Notes: generated from the letters alone by a model not told the origin. A stretch of 64,000 nucleotides of DNA from Rugalucina vietnamica (GCA_964017185.1 OZ024872.1:42848188-42912187), one strand, 5' to 3'. Numbered from the stretch's first letter, positions 39,101 to 49,451 are shown. Made by a program: numbers and translations.

Positions 39101-42100
39101 ATCGGGGGTCAAAAACCGGTTTCGACCTCATTGCACCCCCCCCCCCTATGTTGACCCCCCTATTTCTCGAGAACGAGAGTTATCCCGGTATACACACCTA
39201 CCTGGTTCCATCCCCGGGGGATCACTCGATATTATAAAAAGGATATAACCAGAAGGTTAAGCCCATGACTTTCATTATTTGTTGCTGCTCAAAAGTCGGT
39301 ATATGCACTTATTTAGCGTGTATAGCATAGGTATACCACTTTTTCTCGAGAACAAGAGTTATCCCGGTATATCAACCCCACGCAAGTGAAAGAGTGTTAC
39401 CATACCAACAATCACATCAGGGTCTGGTCAAAAGGTTAAGCCTCTGGGTGGTAACATCGGGGGTCAAAAACCGGTTTCGACCTCATCGCACCCACCCCCC
39501 TATTTTGACCCCCCTATTTCTCGAGAACGAGAGTTATCCCGGTATACAAACCTACCTGGTTCCATCCCCGGGGGATCACTCGATATTATAAAAAAGGATG
39601 AAACCAGAAGGTTAAGCCCATGACTTTCAGTATTTGTTGTTGCTCAAAAGTCGGTATATGCACTTATTTAGCGTGTATAACATAGGTATACCACTTTTTC
39701 TGGAGAACAAGAGTTATCCCGGTATACCGACCCCACGCAAGTGAAAGAGTGTTACCATACCAACAATCACATCAGGGTCTAGTTAAAAGGTTAAGCCTCT
39801 GGGTGGTAACATCGGGGGTCAAAAACCGGTTTCGACCTCATTGCACCCACCCCCCTACGTTGACCCCCCTATTTCTCGAGAACGAGAGTTATCCCGGTAT
39901 ACACACGTACCTGGTTCCATCCCCGGGGGATCACTCGATATTATAAAAAAGATATAACCAGAAGGTTAAGCCCATGACTTTCATTATTTGTTGCTGCTCA
40001 AAAGTCGGTATATGCACTTATTTAGCGTGTATAGCATAGGTATACCACTTTTTCTCGAGAACAAGAGTTATCCCGGTATATCGACCCCACGCAAGTGAAA
40101 GAGTGTTACCATACCAACAATCACATCAGGGTCTGGTCAAAAGGTTAAGCCTCTGGGTGGTAACATCGGGGGTCAAAAACCGGTTTCGACCTCATTGCAC
40201 CCACCCCCCTATGTTGACCCCCCTATTTCTCGAGAACGAGAGTTATCCCGGTATACACACGTACCTGGTTCCATCCCCGGGGGATCACTCGATATTATAA
40301 AAAAGATATAACCAGAAGGTTAAGCCCATGACTTTCATTATTTGTTGCTGCTCAAAAGTCGGTATATGCACTTATTTAGCGTGTATAGCATAGGTATACC
40401 ACTTTTTCTCGAGAACAAGAGTTATCCCGGTATATCGACCCCACGCAAGTGAAAGAGTGTTACCATACCAACAATCATATCAGGGTCTGGTCAAAAGGTT
40501 AAGCCTCTGGGTGGTAACATCGGGGGTCAAAAACCGGTTTCGACCTCATTGCACCCCCCCCCATTTTGACCCCCCTATTTCTCGAGAACGAGAGTTATCC
40601 CGGTATAAACACCTACCTGGTTCCATCCCCGGGGGATCACTCGATATTATAAAAAGGATGAAACCAGAAGGTTAAGCCCATGACTTTCAGTATTTGTTGT
40701 TGCTCAAAAGTCGGTATATGCACTTATTTAGCGTGTATAACATAGGTATACCACTTTTTCTCGAGAACAAGAGTTATCCCGGTATACCGACCCCACGCAA
40801 GTGAAAGAGTGTTACCATACCAACAATCACATCAGGGTCTGGTCAAAAGGTTAAGCCTCTGGGTGGTAACATCGGGGGTCAAAAACCGGTTTCGACCTCA
40901 TTGCACCCCCCCCCCTATGTTGACCCCCCTATTTCTCGAGAACGAGAGTTATCCCGGTATACACACCTACCTGGTTCCATCCCCGGGGGATCACTCGATA
41001 TTATAAAAAGGATATAACCAGAAGGTTAAGCCCATGACTTTCATTATTTGTTGCTGCTCAAAAGTCGGTATATGCACTTATTTAGCGTGTATAGCATAGG
41101 TATACCACTTTTTCTCGAGAACAAGAGTTATCCCGGTATATCAACCCCACGCAAGTGAAAGAGTGTTACCATACCAACAATCACATCAGGGTCTGGTCAA
41201 AAGGTTAAGCCTCTGGGTGGTAACATCGGGGGTCAAAAACCGGTTTCGACCTCATCGCACCCACCCCCCTATTTTGACCCCCCCCCCCTATTTCTCGAGA
41301 ACGAGAGTTATCCCGGTATACACACCTACCTGGTTCCATCCCCGGGGGATCACTCGATATTATAAAAAAGATATAACCAGAAGGTTAAGCCCATGACTTT
41401 CATTATTTTTTGCTGCTCAAAAGTCGGTATATGCACTTATTTAGCGTGTATAGCATAGGTATACCACTTTTTCTCGAGAACAAGAGTTATCCCGGTATAT
41501 CGACCCCACGCAAGTGAAAGAGTGTTACCATACCAACAATCATATCAGGGTCTGGTCAAAAGGTTAAGCCTCTGGGTGGTAACATCGGGGGTCAAAAACC
41601 GGTTTCGACCTCATTGCACCCCCCCCCCATTTTGACCCCCCTATTTCTCGAGAACGAGAGTTATCCCGGTATAAACACCTACCTGGTTCCATCCCCGGGG
41701 GATCACTCGATATTATAAAAAGGATGAAACCAGAAGGTTAAGCCCATGACTTTCAGTATTTGTTGTTGCTCAAAAGTCGGTATATGCACTTATTTAGCGT
41801 GTATAACATAGGTATACCACTTTTTCTCGAGAACAAGAGTTATCCCGGTATACCGACCCCACGCAAGTGAAAGAGTGTTACCATACAAACAATCACATCA
41901 GGGTCTGGTCAAAAGGTTAAGCCTCTGGGTGGTAACATCGGGGGTCAAAAACCGGTTTCGACCTCATTGCACCCCCCCCCCTATTTTGACCCCCCTATTT
42001 CTCGAGAACGAGAGTTATCCCGGTATACACACGTACCTGGTTCCATCCCCGGGGGATCACTCGATATTATAAAAAGGATATAACCAGAAGGTTAAGCCCA

Positions 42101-45100
42101 TGACTTTCATTATTTGTTGCTGCTCAAAAGTCGGTATATGCACTTATTAAGCGTGTATAGCATAGGTATACCACTTTTTCTCGAGAACAAGAGTTATCCC
42201 GGTATATCGACCCCACGCAAGTGAAAGAGTGTTACCATACCAACAATCACATCAGGGTCTGGTCAAAAGGTTAAGCCTCTGGGTGGTAACATCGGGGGTC
42301 AAAAACCGGTTTCGACCTCATCGCACCCACCCCCCTATTTTGACCCCTCTATTTCTCGAGAACGAGAGTTATCCCGGTATACACTCCTACCTGGTTCCAT
42401 CCCCGGGGGATCACTCGATATTATAAAAAAGGATGAAACCAGAAGGTTAAGCCCATGACTTTCAGTATTTGTTGTTGCTCAAAAGTCGGTATATGCACTT
42501 ATTTAGCGTGTATAACATAGGTATACCACTTTTTCTCGAGAACAGAGTTATCCCGGTATACCGACCCCACGCAAGTGAAAGAGTGTTACCATACCAACAA
42601 TCACATCAGGGTCTGGTCAAAAGGTTAAGCCTCTGGGTGGTAACATCGGGGGTCAAAAACCGGTTTCGACCTCATTGCACCCCCCCCCCTATGTTGACCC
42701 CCCTATTTCTCGAGAACGAGAGTTATCCCGGTATACACACGTACCTGGTTCCATCCCCGGGGGATCACTCGATATTATAAAAAAGATATAACCAGAAGGT
42801 TAAGCCCATGACTTTCATTATTTGTTGCTGCTCAAAAGTCGGTATATGCACTTATTTAGCGTGTATAGCATAGGTATACCACTTTTTCTCGAGAACAAGA
42901 GTTATCCCGGTATATCGACCCCACGCAAGTGAAAGAGTGTTACCATACCAACAATCACATCAGGGTCTGGTCAAAAGGTTAAGCCTCTGGGTGGTAACAT
43001 CGGGGGTCAAAAACCGGTTTCGACCTCATTGCACCCCCCCCCCCCATTTTGACCCCCCTATTTCTCGAGAACGAGAGTTATCCCGGTATAAACACCTACC
43101 TGGTTCCATCCCCGGGGGATCACTCGATATTATAAAAAGGATGAAACCAGAAGGTTAAGCCCATGACTTTCAGTATTTGTTGTTGCTCAAAAGTCGGTAT
43201 ATGCACTTATTTAGCGTGTATAACATAGGTATACCACTTTTTCTCGAGAACAAGAGTTATCCCGGTATACCGACCCCACGCAAGTGAAAGAGTGTTACCA
43301 TACCAACAATCACATCAGGGTCTGGTCAAAAGGTTAAGCCTCTGGGTGGTAACATCGGGGGTCAAAAACCGGTTTCGACCTCATTGCACCCCCCCCCCCT
43401 ATGTTGACACCCTATTTCTCGAGAACGAGAGTTATCCCGGTATACACACCTACCTGGTTCCATCCCCGGGGGATCACTCGATATTATAAAAAGGATATAA
43501 CCAGAAGGTTAAGCCCATGACTTTCATTATTTGTTGCTGCTCAAAAGTCGGTATATGCACTTATTTAGCGTGTATAGCATAGGTATACCACTTTTTCTCG
43601 AGAACAAGAGTTATCCCGGTATATCGACCCCACGCAAGTGAAAGAGTGTTACCATACCAACAATCACATCAGGGTCTGGTCAAAAGGTTAAGCCTCTGGG
43701 TGGTAACATCGGGGGTCAAAAACCGGTTTCGACCTCATCGCACCCACCCCCCTATTTTGACCCCCCTATTTCTCGAGAACGAGAGTTATCCCGGTATACA
43801 CACCTACCTGGTTCCATCCCCGGGGGATCACTCGATATTATAAAAAAGGATGAAACCAGAAGGTTAAGCCCATGACTTTCAGTATTTGTTGTTGCTCAAA
43901 AGTCGGTATATGCACTTATTTAGCGTGTATAACATAGGTATACCACTTTTTCTCGAGAACAAGAGTTATCCCGGTATACCGACCCCACGCAAGTGAAAGA
44001 GTGTTACCATACCAACAATCACATCAGGGTCTGGTTAAAAGGTTAAGCCTCTGGGTGGTAACATCGGGGGTCAAAAACCGGTTTCGACCTCATTGCACCC
44101 ACCCCCCTACGTTGACCCCCCTATTTCTCGAGAACGAGAGTTATCCCGGTATACACACGTACCTGGTTCCATCCCCGGGGGATCACTCGATATTATAAAA
44201 AAGATATAACCAGAAGGTTAAGCCCATGACTTTCATTATTTGTTGCTGCTCAAAAGTCGGTATATGCACTTATTTAGCGTGTATAGCATAGGTATACCAC
44301 TTTTTCTCGAGAACAAGAGTTATCCCGGTATATCGACCCCACGCAAGTGAAAGAGTGTTACCATACCAACAATCACATCAGGGTCTGGTCAAAAGGTTAA
44401 GCCTCTGGGTGGTAACATCGGGGGTCAAAAACCGGTTTCGACCTCATTGCACCCACCCCCCCCCATTTTGACCCCCCTATTTCTCGAGAACGAGAGTTAT
44501 CCCGGTATAAACACCTACCTGGTTCCATCCCCTGGGGATCACTCGATATTATAAAAAGGATGAAACCAGAAGGTTAAGCCCATGACTTTCAGTATTTGTT
44601 GTTGCTCAAAAGTCGGTATATGCACTTATTTAGCGTGTATAACATAGGTATACCACTTTTTCTCGAGAACAAGAGTTATCCCGGTATACCGACCCCACGC
44701 AAGTGAAAGAGTGTTACCATACCAACAATCACATCAGGGTCTGGTCAAAAGGTTAAGCCTCTGGGTGGTAACATCGGGGGTCAAAAACCGGTTTCGACCT
44801 CATTGCACCCCCCCCCCCTATGTTGACACCCTATTTCTCGAGAACGAGAGTTATCCCGGTATACACACCTACCTGGTTCCATCCCCGGGGGATCACTCGA
44901 TATTATAAAAAGGATATAACCAGAAGGTTAAGCCCATGACTTTCATTATTTGTTGCTGCTCAAAAGTCGGTATATGCACTTATTTAGCGTGTATAGCATA
45001 GGTATACCACTTTTTCTCGAGAACAAGAGTTATCCCGGTATATCGACCCCACGCAAGTGAAAGAGTGTTACCATACCAACAATCACATCAGGGTCTGGTC

Positions 45101-45640
45101 AAAAGGTTAAGCCTCTGGGTGGTAACATCGGGGGTCAAAAACCGGTTTCGACCTCATCGCACCCACCCCCCTATTTTGACCCCCCTATTTCTCGAGAACG
45201 AGAGTTATCCCGGTATACACACCTACCTGGTTCCATCCCCGGGGGATCACTCGATATTATAAAAAAGGATGAAACCAGAAGGTTAAGCCCATGACTTTCA
45301 GTATTTGTTGTTGCTCAAAAGTCGGTATATGCACTTATTTAGCGTGTATAACATAGGTATACCACTTTTTCTCGAGAACAAGAGTTATCCCGGTATACCG
45401 ACCCCACGCAAGTGAAAGAGTGTTACCATACCAACAATCACATCAGGGTCTGGTTAAAAGGTTAAGCCTCTGGGTGGTAACATCGGGGGTCAAAAACCGG
45501 TTTCGACCTCATTGCACCCACCCCCCTACGTTGACCCCCCTATTTCTCGAGAACGAGAGTTATCCCGGTATACACACGTACCTGGTTCCATCCCCGGGGG
45601 ATCACTCGATATTATAAAAAAGATATAACCAGAAGGTTAA
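30101..45640 (-). repeat. Higher-order repeat, ~6.02 kb (17 monomers), ~2.6 copies
   Basis: Rare markers recur at constant spacing: TTATTAAGCG at 30101, 36124 and 42144 (6023 and 6020 bp), and the 2-bp deletion GAGAACAGAG at 30495, 36518 and 42538. The order of variant monomers between markers is the same in successive copies. Typical centromere-like satellite organisation, here inside a transposon arm. Confidence 0.88.
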
Positions 45641-45990
45641 GCCCATGACTTTCATTATTTGTTGCTGCTCAAAAGTCGGTATATGCACTTATTTAGCGTG
45701 TATAGCATAGGTATACCACTTTTTCTCGAGAACAAGAGTTATCCCGGTATATCGACCCCACGCAAGTGAAAGAGTGTTACCATACCAACAATCACATCAG
45801 GGTCTGGTCAAAAGGTTAAGCCTCTGGGTGGTAACATCGGGGGTCAAAAACCGGTTTCGACCTCATTGCACCCACCCCCCCCCCCATTTTGACCCCCCTA
45901 TTTCTCGAGAACGAGAGTTATCCCGGTATAAACACCTACCTGGTTCCATCCCCTGGGGATCACTCGATATTATAAAAAGGATGAAACCAG
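43150..45990 (-). repeat. Right-arm 1.42-kb tandem duplication (4 monomers)
   Basis: Monomers starting near 43292, 43646, 44001 and 44355 are repeated at 44711, 45065, 45420 and 45774 (offset 1419 bp). The marker TGTTGACACCCTATTTCTC is shared. It mirrors in size the 4-monomer duplication of the left arm. Confidence 0.8.
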
Positions 45991-46237
45991 AAGGTTAAGC
46001 CCATGACTTTCAGTATTTGTTGTTGCTCAAAAGTCGGTATATGCACTTATTTAGCGTGTATAACATAGGTATACCACTTTTTCTCGAGAACAAGAGTTAT
46101 CCCGGTATACCGACCCCACGCAAGTGAAAGAGTGTTACCATACCAACAATCACATCAGGGTCTGGTCAAAAGGTTAAGCCTCTGGGTGGTAACATCGGGG
46201 GTCAAAAACCGGTTTCGACCTCATTGCACCCCCCCCA

Positions 46238-46300
46238 CTACTTTTGTCCATTATTTTGAATTTAATTATATCAAAAAATTGTAAAAGAAATATTCGCTAG
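46238..46300 (-). repeat. Inner inverted-repeat segment joining array to terminus, right
   Basis: The array ends in TCATTGCACCCCCC and passes into CTACTTTTGTCCATTATTTT and TATATCAAAAAATTGTAAAA, the inverted counterpart of 7494-7551. Confidence 0.7.
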
Positions 46301-47120
46301 TTGCGATCAATATGTATCTTGATTTGAATTTCTTTTTTTACAAAATCGAGGACGGACACTTCAAGACAACGCTACCTATGCTTTGCACTACGATGCATGT
46401 AACTTATATATGCGTTGCATTTGAATACATTTAAACAGAAGCAATGTGAATTCTTTACACAGTAGGACTGATAAATGTGGCTCACCGAATACATGCATGT
46501 TTTGGAAAACGGAGACCTGTCATTGCAACGTTGCAAGCGATTGGCCCATAGTTTGGGCAGATTTAAGATGTAATGCTACCTACGTTTGGTCAAAAATGCG
46601 TATCTATCAACCGTCTTTTGTCACATGATTGTATTCATGTAGCCTTTCTTCAATGCATGTATTTTGCTATATTGTGTGATTCAATCAGCTGCTGTTTTGC
46701 CATATAGTGGCCAAACTGATGAATGTAGAAATTTTTAAATAATCATTTTATAATTGTTTAGCGACTTTGGTGTGACCCTATACAGCAAAAATACCGTCCT
46801 TGGATGCTGGCTAACACCCTATTTTTTGCAGCACACGGTCTGGGGCGATCTTTCGTTTGCTGAATGTGTTGGGGACCACTATGAGTTATGAAGCCTATGA
46901 ATGAGTCTTGCTTTGTGGTAAATTACAATGGGGGTCTATGGGGACAATAATTATAGGTCTCTGTCCTTGTGGCGCTTAATATGATGCACATAATTCCCGA
47001 CATTACTAAAAAGTGTTGAATTAGGCCTTTTGCTAGAAAACAAAACATGCAAACATATAAGTATTTTATTAAATGGTTCAAAAAAGATAACTATAATAGC
47101 AGTCCAAATGAACAATACGG
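46301..47120. other. Right-arm-only single-copy segment of the giant element
   Basis: About 0.8 kb lies between the inner and outer inverted-repeat segments on the right side only. The left end has ~65 bp at the same position, including a second terminal-repeat tip, so the left probably suffered a deletion. The longest open frame is 60 codons (46446-46628) and unrecognised. I see no protein or RNA signature. Confidence 0.6.
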
Positions 47121-47216
47121 GCGTAATTTTTGTCCGAATGTGTAATGCTGCTGGTGCTGTTGGGCTAATGCTGCAGTATTACTGCAGTACTGCAAGTACT
47201 GCTAACTTCACCGCCG
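47121..47216 (-). repeat. Terminal inverted repeat, right
   Basis: Inverted counterpart of 7331-7427, reading inwards from the right end as (CGGCG)GTGAAGTTAGCAG. Reading through it from the PPT exon adds 12 foreign residues after GGGD and then a stop at 47179-47181. Confidence 0.9.
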
Positions 47217-47226
47217 TGTCCCCACC
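47217..47226. repeat. Target-site duplication, right copy (TGTCCCCACC)
   Basis: Exact repeat of 7321-7330, on the outer side of the right terminal repeat and within the PPT codons for the GGGD motif. Confidence 0.88.
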
Positions 47227-47778
47227 TCCTTGTAAGAAAATCACTAAAGCATTTCGTGAATATCGTTTGCTAACCTCCATAGCCGCATCAAAATTTTCTT
47301 TGCATTTTGATTGTTCACAATGAAAAACTAAGTCCAGATTCATCCTCCGAAGAAACATAATTTCTCCAAGTCCAATTGCAGGGTCGCCCTTGTTTTCGTC
47401 AGTGTAAAGTCCAAACAACATGACGTATTTATAACCTTTGACCAAAGGTCCTAGCACTTTCATCTGCGCTTCCTGAAGCTGACTAACGAGTTCATGACTA
47501 GTTGAAGGAAAAGTGAAAACCTCATGTACCGTTTTTAAATTATTTAACAAACAAGCTCTCCGTTGCCCCTCGCTTATTTTTGATTTATGACGCTTAAATC
47601 CATATCTTTGGTAACAGATTGCGCGAACCTTTGTAACGTTTTTGGAGCAAGGGAAGGTGAAAACTCTAGTTTTGTTCGGTTGAACACACAGTGAGAACCA
47701 TGTTATAAACAACAAAGTCAAAAGCGTAGCACTAATGAGCAAACATCGAATGCAGAGGGTTCTTTCTCTTCTCGTCAT
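47217..47778 (-). pseudogene. Polysaccharide pyruvyl transferase, N-terminal part (codons 1-187) of an insertion-split gene
   Basis: The start MTRRERTLCIRC at 47778 is preferred because it lies two bases after a good splice acceptor. Residues 1-7 form a short basic tail and ~8-30 a hydrophobic anchor, giving a type II membrane topology. Lumenal N-glycosylation sequons follow at NKT (35-37) and NVT (47-49). The catalytic domain begins near residue 115, with NKGDPAI (129-135), the N-x-GD-type motif common in PPT proteins, and VIFLQGGGD (179-187), the glycine-rich motif. The coding sequence stops being host sequence exactly at GGGD; read onward it gains 12 residues from the inserted repeat and ends. 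Joined to 7320-6539 the total is 1344 nt. Family assignment is firm. The substrate is unknown; in fission yeast the PPT protein Pvg1 pyruvylates galactose on N-glycans, a plausible analogy. Confidence 0.87.
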
Positions 47779-47800
47779 ACCTGCAAAATAAAACAAAAAT
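47779..47800 (-). promoter_or_regulatory. Probable 3' splice acceptor upstream of the PPT start codon
   Basis: On the minus strand a T-rich tract (TTTTTGTTTTATTTTGCAG) ends in CAG at 47781, followed by GT and then ATG at 47778. This indicates an upstream 5'-untranslated or short coding exon. I could not place the donor. Confidence 0.6.
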
Positions 47801-47878
47801 GCATCGAAGTTTCGAAGACTTCAAGTAAGATTGGTTCATATACCATCGGAAAAGCAAAAATTGAAACGTCGATGGTAA

Positions 47879-48338
47879 TGCACCAGTCATTTGCATCCCC
47901 GGCTCCCCCGGGGCCGGGGAATAGCGGGGCTTTTAACTTTTCAATTTTTAAAGCCCGGCTAAAAGCCCGGCACTGCCGGGCAAGAGTTTTGGTAAAACCC
48001 CTGCTAAAAGCCCCGGCTCCCCAGGGGCTGACAATAACGTGGAACAACAGCTGGGAGTTGTTCTTATTAAACTGAAACATGGGAGAAGGGCCTCATTTTA
48101 TGCATCATGTTTAGGTGCATTTGGAAATTAAATAAGTACCACAAAGATAATTAAATGTTAAAAATATCATTAAAATCTAATTTGAATTAATGTGACAGTG
48201 TATTGGCGGGAAATCATAATCCCGGCAAATCCCCGGCACTGCCGGGACACATCAGAGGTTAAAGCCAGGCACTTTAGCCCCGCTATGTCCTCGCTATCCC
48301 TGGCCCCGGGGGAGCCGGGGATACAAATGACTGGTGCA
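47879..48338. mobile_element. Harbinger-like palindromic MITE with TAA duplication
   Basis: Ends are inverted copies: TGCACCAGTCATTTGCATCC on the left and the complement of TGCACCAGTCATTTGTATCC on the right, continuing into CCGGCTCCCCCGGGGCC. TAA flanks both ends (47876-47878 and 48339-48341), matching the 3-bp TWA duplication of PIF/Harbinger elements. GC-rich palindromic words (CCCGGCACTGCCGGG) fill the arms. It lies just upstream of the PPT exon, probably in its intron. Confidence 0.75.
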
Positions 48339-48341
48339 TAA

Positions 48342-48682
48342 TACTGCACAACTACGAAGATCGCAGTCGTATTGCAAGTGATGCAAATAAGGCACAGCGT
48401 ATACAGGCAGCCAAGGTTGATAAACTAATCAGAAATCTTGAAATTGGAAGTCTTAGAAACAGTTGAAAAAAGGGAAACATTATTGAAAAATCAAACATCT
48501 AGAACTGTGACTTATACTAGTACTCACTATTTATATAGACATCCCAGGACCGCAACAGCTTCTTGAATTGCATGTAATTTTTAGACATCCTGATTTCATT
48601 TGTTAGGTTGTTCAACAAACGAATGGACCTCATACCATACCGTTTGGTGTTCTGCGCCGCTGGGGTCTTGTTTCTTGCGTCT
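48342..48682. other. No recognisable feature
   Basis: Unassigned sequence, probably intron or upstream region of the PPT gene on the minus strand. No coding, RNA or repeat signal that I can support. Confidence 0.4.
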
Positions 48683-48977
48683 GAAAAGGTAAAAGTAGGT
48701 AATAATAATCAGGAAATGGTGCAATCAGTTTAGAAATTCGTAATCCAAAATCCGAGATGATAAAACTTAATCGACAATCAGGTACTTTTACTAATAAGAA
48801 AACAGATCGTATGCCGAGTGAACAGCTATTTCCCAATAGGCGGCCACTCAGCTATCCGAACTTAACTAAAAATATGAAAACGTGCGTATGATGCAAACAA
48901 CACAAAAAATCAACACCAAAACATAAAACAATTAGAACCGCAACAGAAGTATCGCGGCTTAGAACGATCAGTAATAT
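48683..48977 (+). repeat. Dispersed ~300-bp repeat, copy 1
   Basis: Colinear with 60651-60950. Shared landmarks in order: AAAGTAGG/CAAGTAGG, a TCAGGAAA segment, CAGCTATTTCCC and ATAGGCGGCCACTCAG, CCGAACTTAACTAAA, CCAAAACATAAAA, and the end ACAGAAGTATCGC with CGATCAGTAATATA. No tRNA-like head or inverted termini are seen. The class is unknown. Confidence 0.75.
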
Positions 48978-49451
48978 AAAATAAACTTTGAATACAAAAA
49001 GTAGGAGAACCGCAGACGCTGTGGCTTACCGTCTCTGCACAAACGGGCGAACATTTCAATACACGTACATGATTTAAAATGGTACAATAAAACCTTACCT
49101 ATTCAGAAAGTGAATCTGGTCAGTGAATCCAATGATTACATGTACATAAAAATTGAACGAACAAATTATTGTGTCGAATGCACAATAATTTGTAATGCCA
49201 AAAATCGAATTTCACTGCTCATCTAATTAATAATTCACGATTCCAATTATTGACCACATTTTATGATTCCAATAATTGACCAACTCCAATTCAACTGGAA
49301 GTCCCAAAAGACTTCAATCATGTCTATTGGTCATCTCATATAAACATGCGTTGCTTGGCGCCATCTTGGTCGTATTTTAGAATTTATGAAACGTTATCCC
49401 AATGATGCCCATCAATACTGACATAGGCACTGCAATGTTTTCACAGACATA
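48978..49451. other. No recognisable feature
   Basis: AT-rich unassigned sequence. TGACCACATTTTATGATTCC and ATTGACCAACTCC are short local repeats at 49.25 kb. No gene signal. Confidence 0.4.

Larger units (their letters stand above)
25006..46237 (-). repeat. Right satellite arm, ~60 tandem ~354-bp monomers (reverse orientation)
   Basis: Same monomer as the left arm, reverse-complemented. Monomers next to the centre (25006-25560) are degraded: one lacks ~85 bp at GAGAACAAGGGTCTGG, and several have unusual substitutions. Those towards the outer end are nearly identical to one another and stay intact to the last one at about 46237. Alternating monomer types (GGATGAAACC with CAGTATTTGTTGTTGC; GATATAACC with CATTATTTGTTGCTGC) give a frequent ~708-bp dimeric rhythm. 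Confidence 0.97.
7331..47216. mobile_element. Giant foldback-type transposon (39.9 kb) made of opposed satellite arrays
   Basis: Bounded by a 10-bp target duplication and ~97-bp terminal inverted repeats. It consists almost wholly of ~354-bp tandem monomers in two opposite-orientation arms (7552-25005 and 25006-46237) that meet without a spacer. Only the right end carries ~0.8 kb of single-copy sequence (46301-47120). No transposase, polymerase or other protein gene is visible, so it would need an enzyme supplied in trans. Long inverted repeats built from tandem units, and a 9-10 bp duplication, are the features of foldback (FB/Phantom, Mutator-related) elements. The superfamily call is inference. 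The insertion into a coding exon is directly supported by the frame restored on removal. Confidence 0.85.

Noticed and set aside
7784-46000. About a hundred ~65-100-codon open frames, most starting MLPYQQSHQGLVKR, one per monomer
   Set aside because: They recur only because the monomer recurs. The frame changes to three different C-termini with every G-run indel, and in many monomers it is cut or shifted. No start context, domain or constraint suggests translation.
7552-46237. CRISPR-like array of repeats and spacers
   Set aside because: Repeat unit is ~354 bp with no unique spacers, and the context is eukaryotic. It is satellite DNA.
7552-46237. Heat-shock-element-like reading of TTCTCGAGAA
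   Set aside because: The TTC and GAA are separated by four bases, whereas the heat-shock factor site needs two (TTCnnGAA).
7331-47216. Assembly or fold-back read artefact making the inverted arms
   Set aside because: The arms differ in length, higher-order structure and variant content, only one has the 0.8-kb single-copy segment, and the outer ends have a target duplication that restores a gene frame. A simple artefact would give mirror-identical arms. Copy number could still be misassembled.
7331-47216. An ordinary intron of the PPT gene filled with satellite
   Set aside because: The coding sequence is interrupted inside the GGGD motif by terminal inverted repeats with a duplicated 10-bp coding segment. 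No GT-AG pair fits the restored junction.
47775-48080. 101-codon minus-strand frame and the opposite 67-codon frame
   Set aside because: Both lie over the palindromic arms of the GC-rich MITE; proline/glycine-rich products come from the CCGG repeats.
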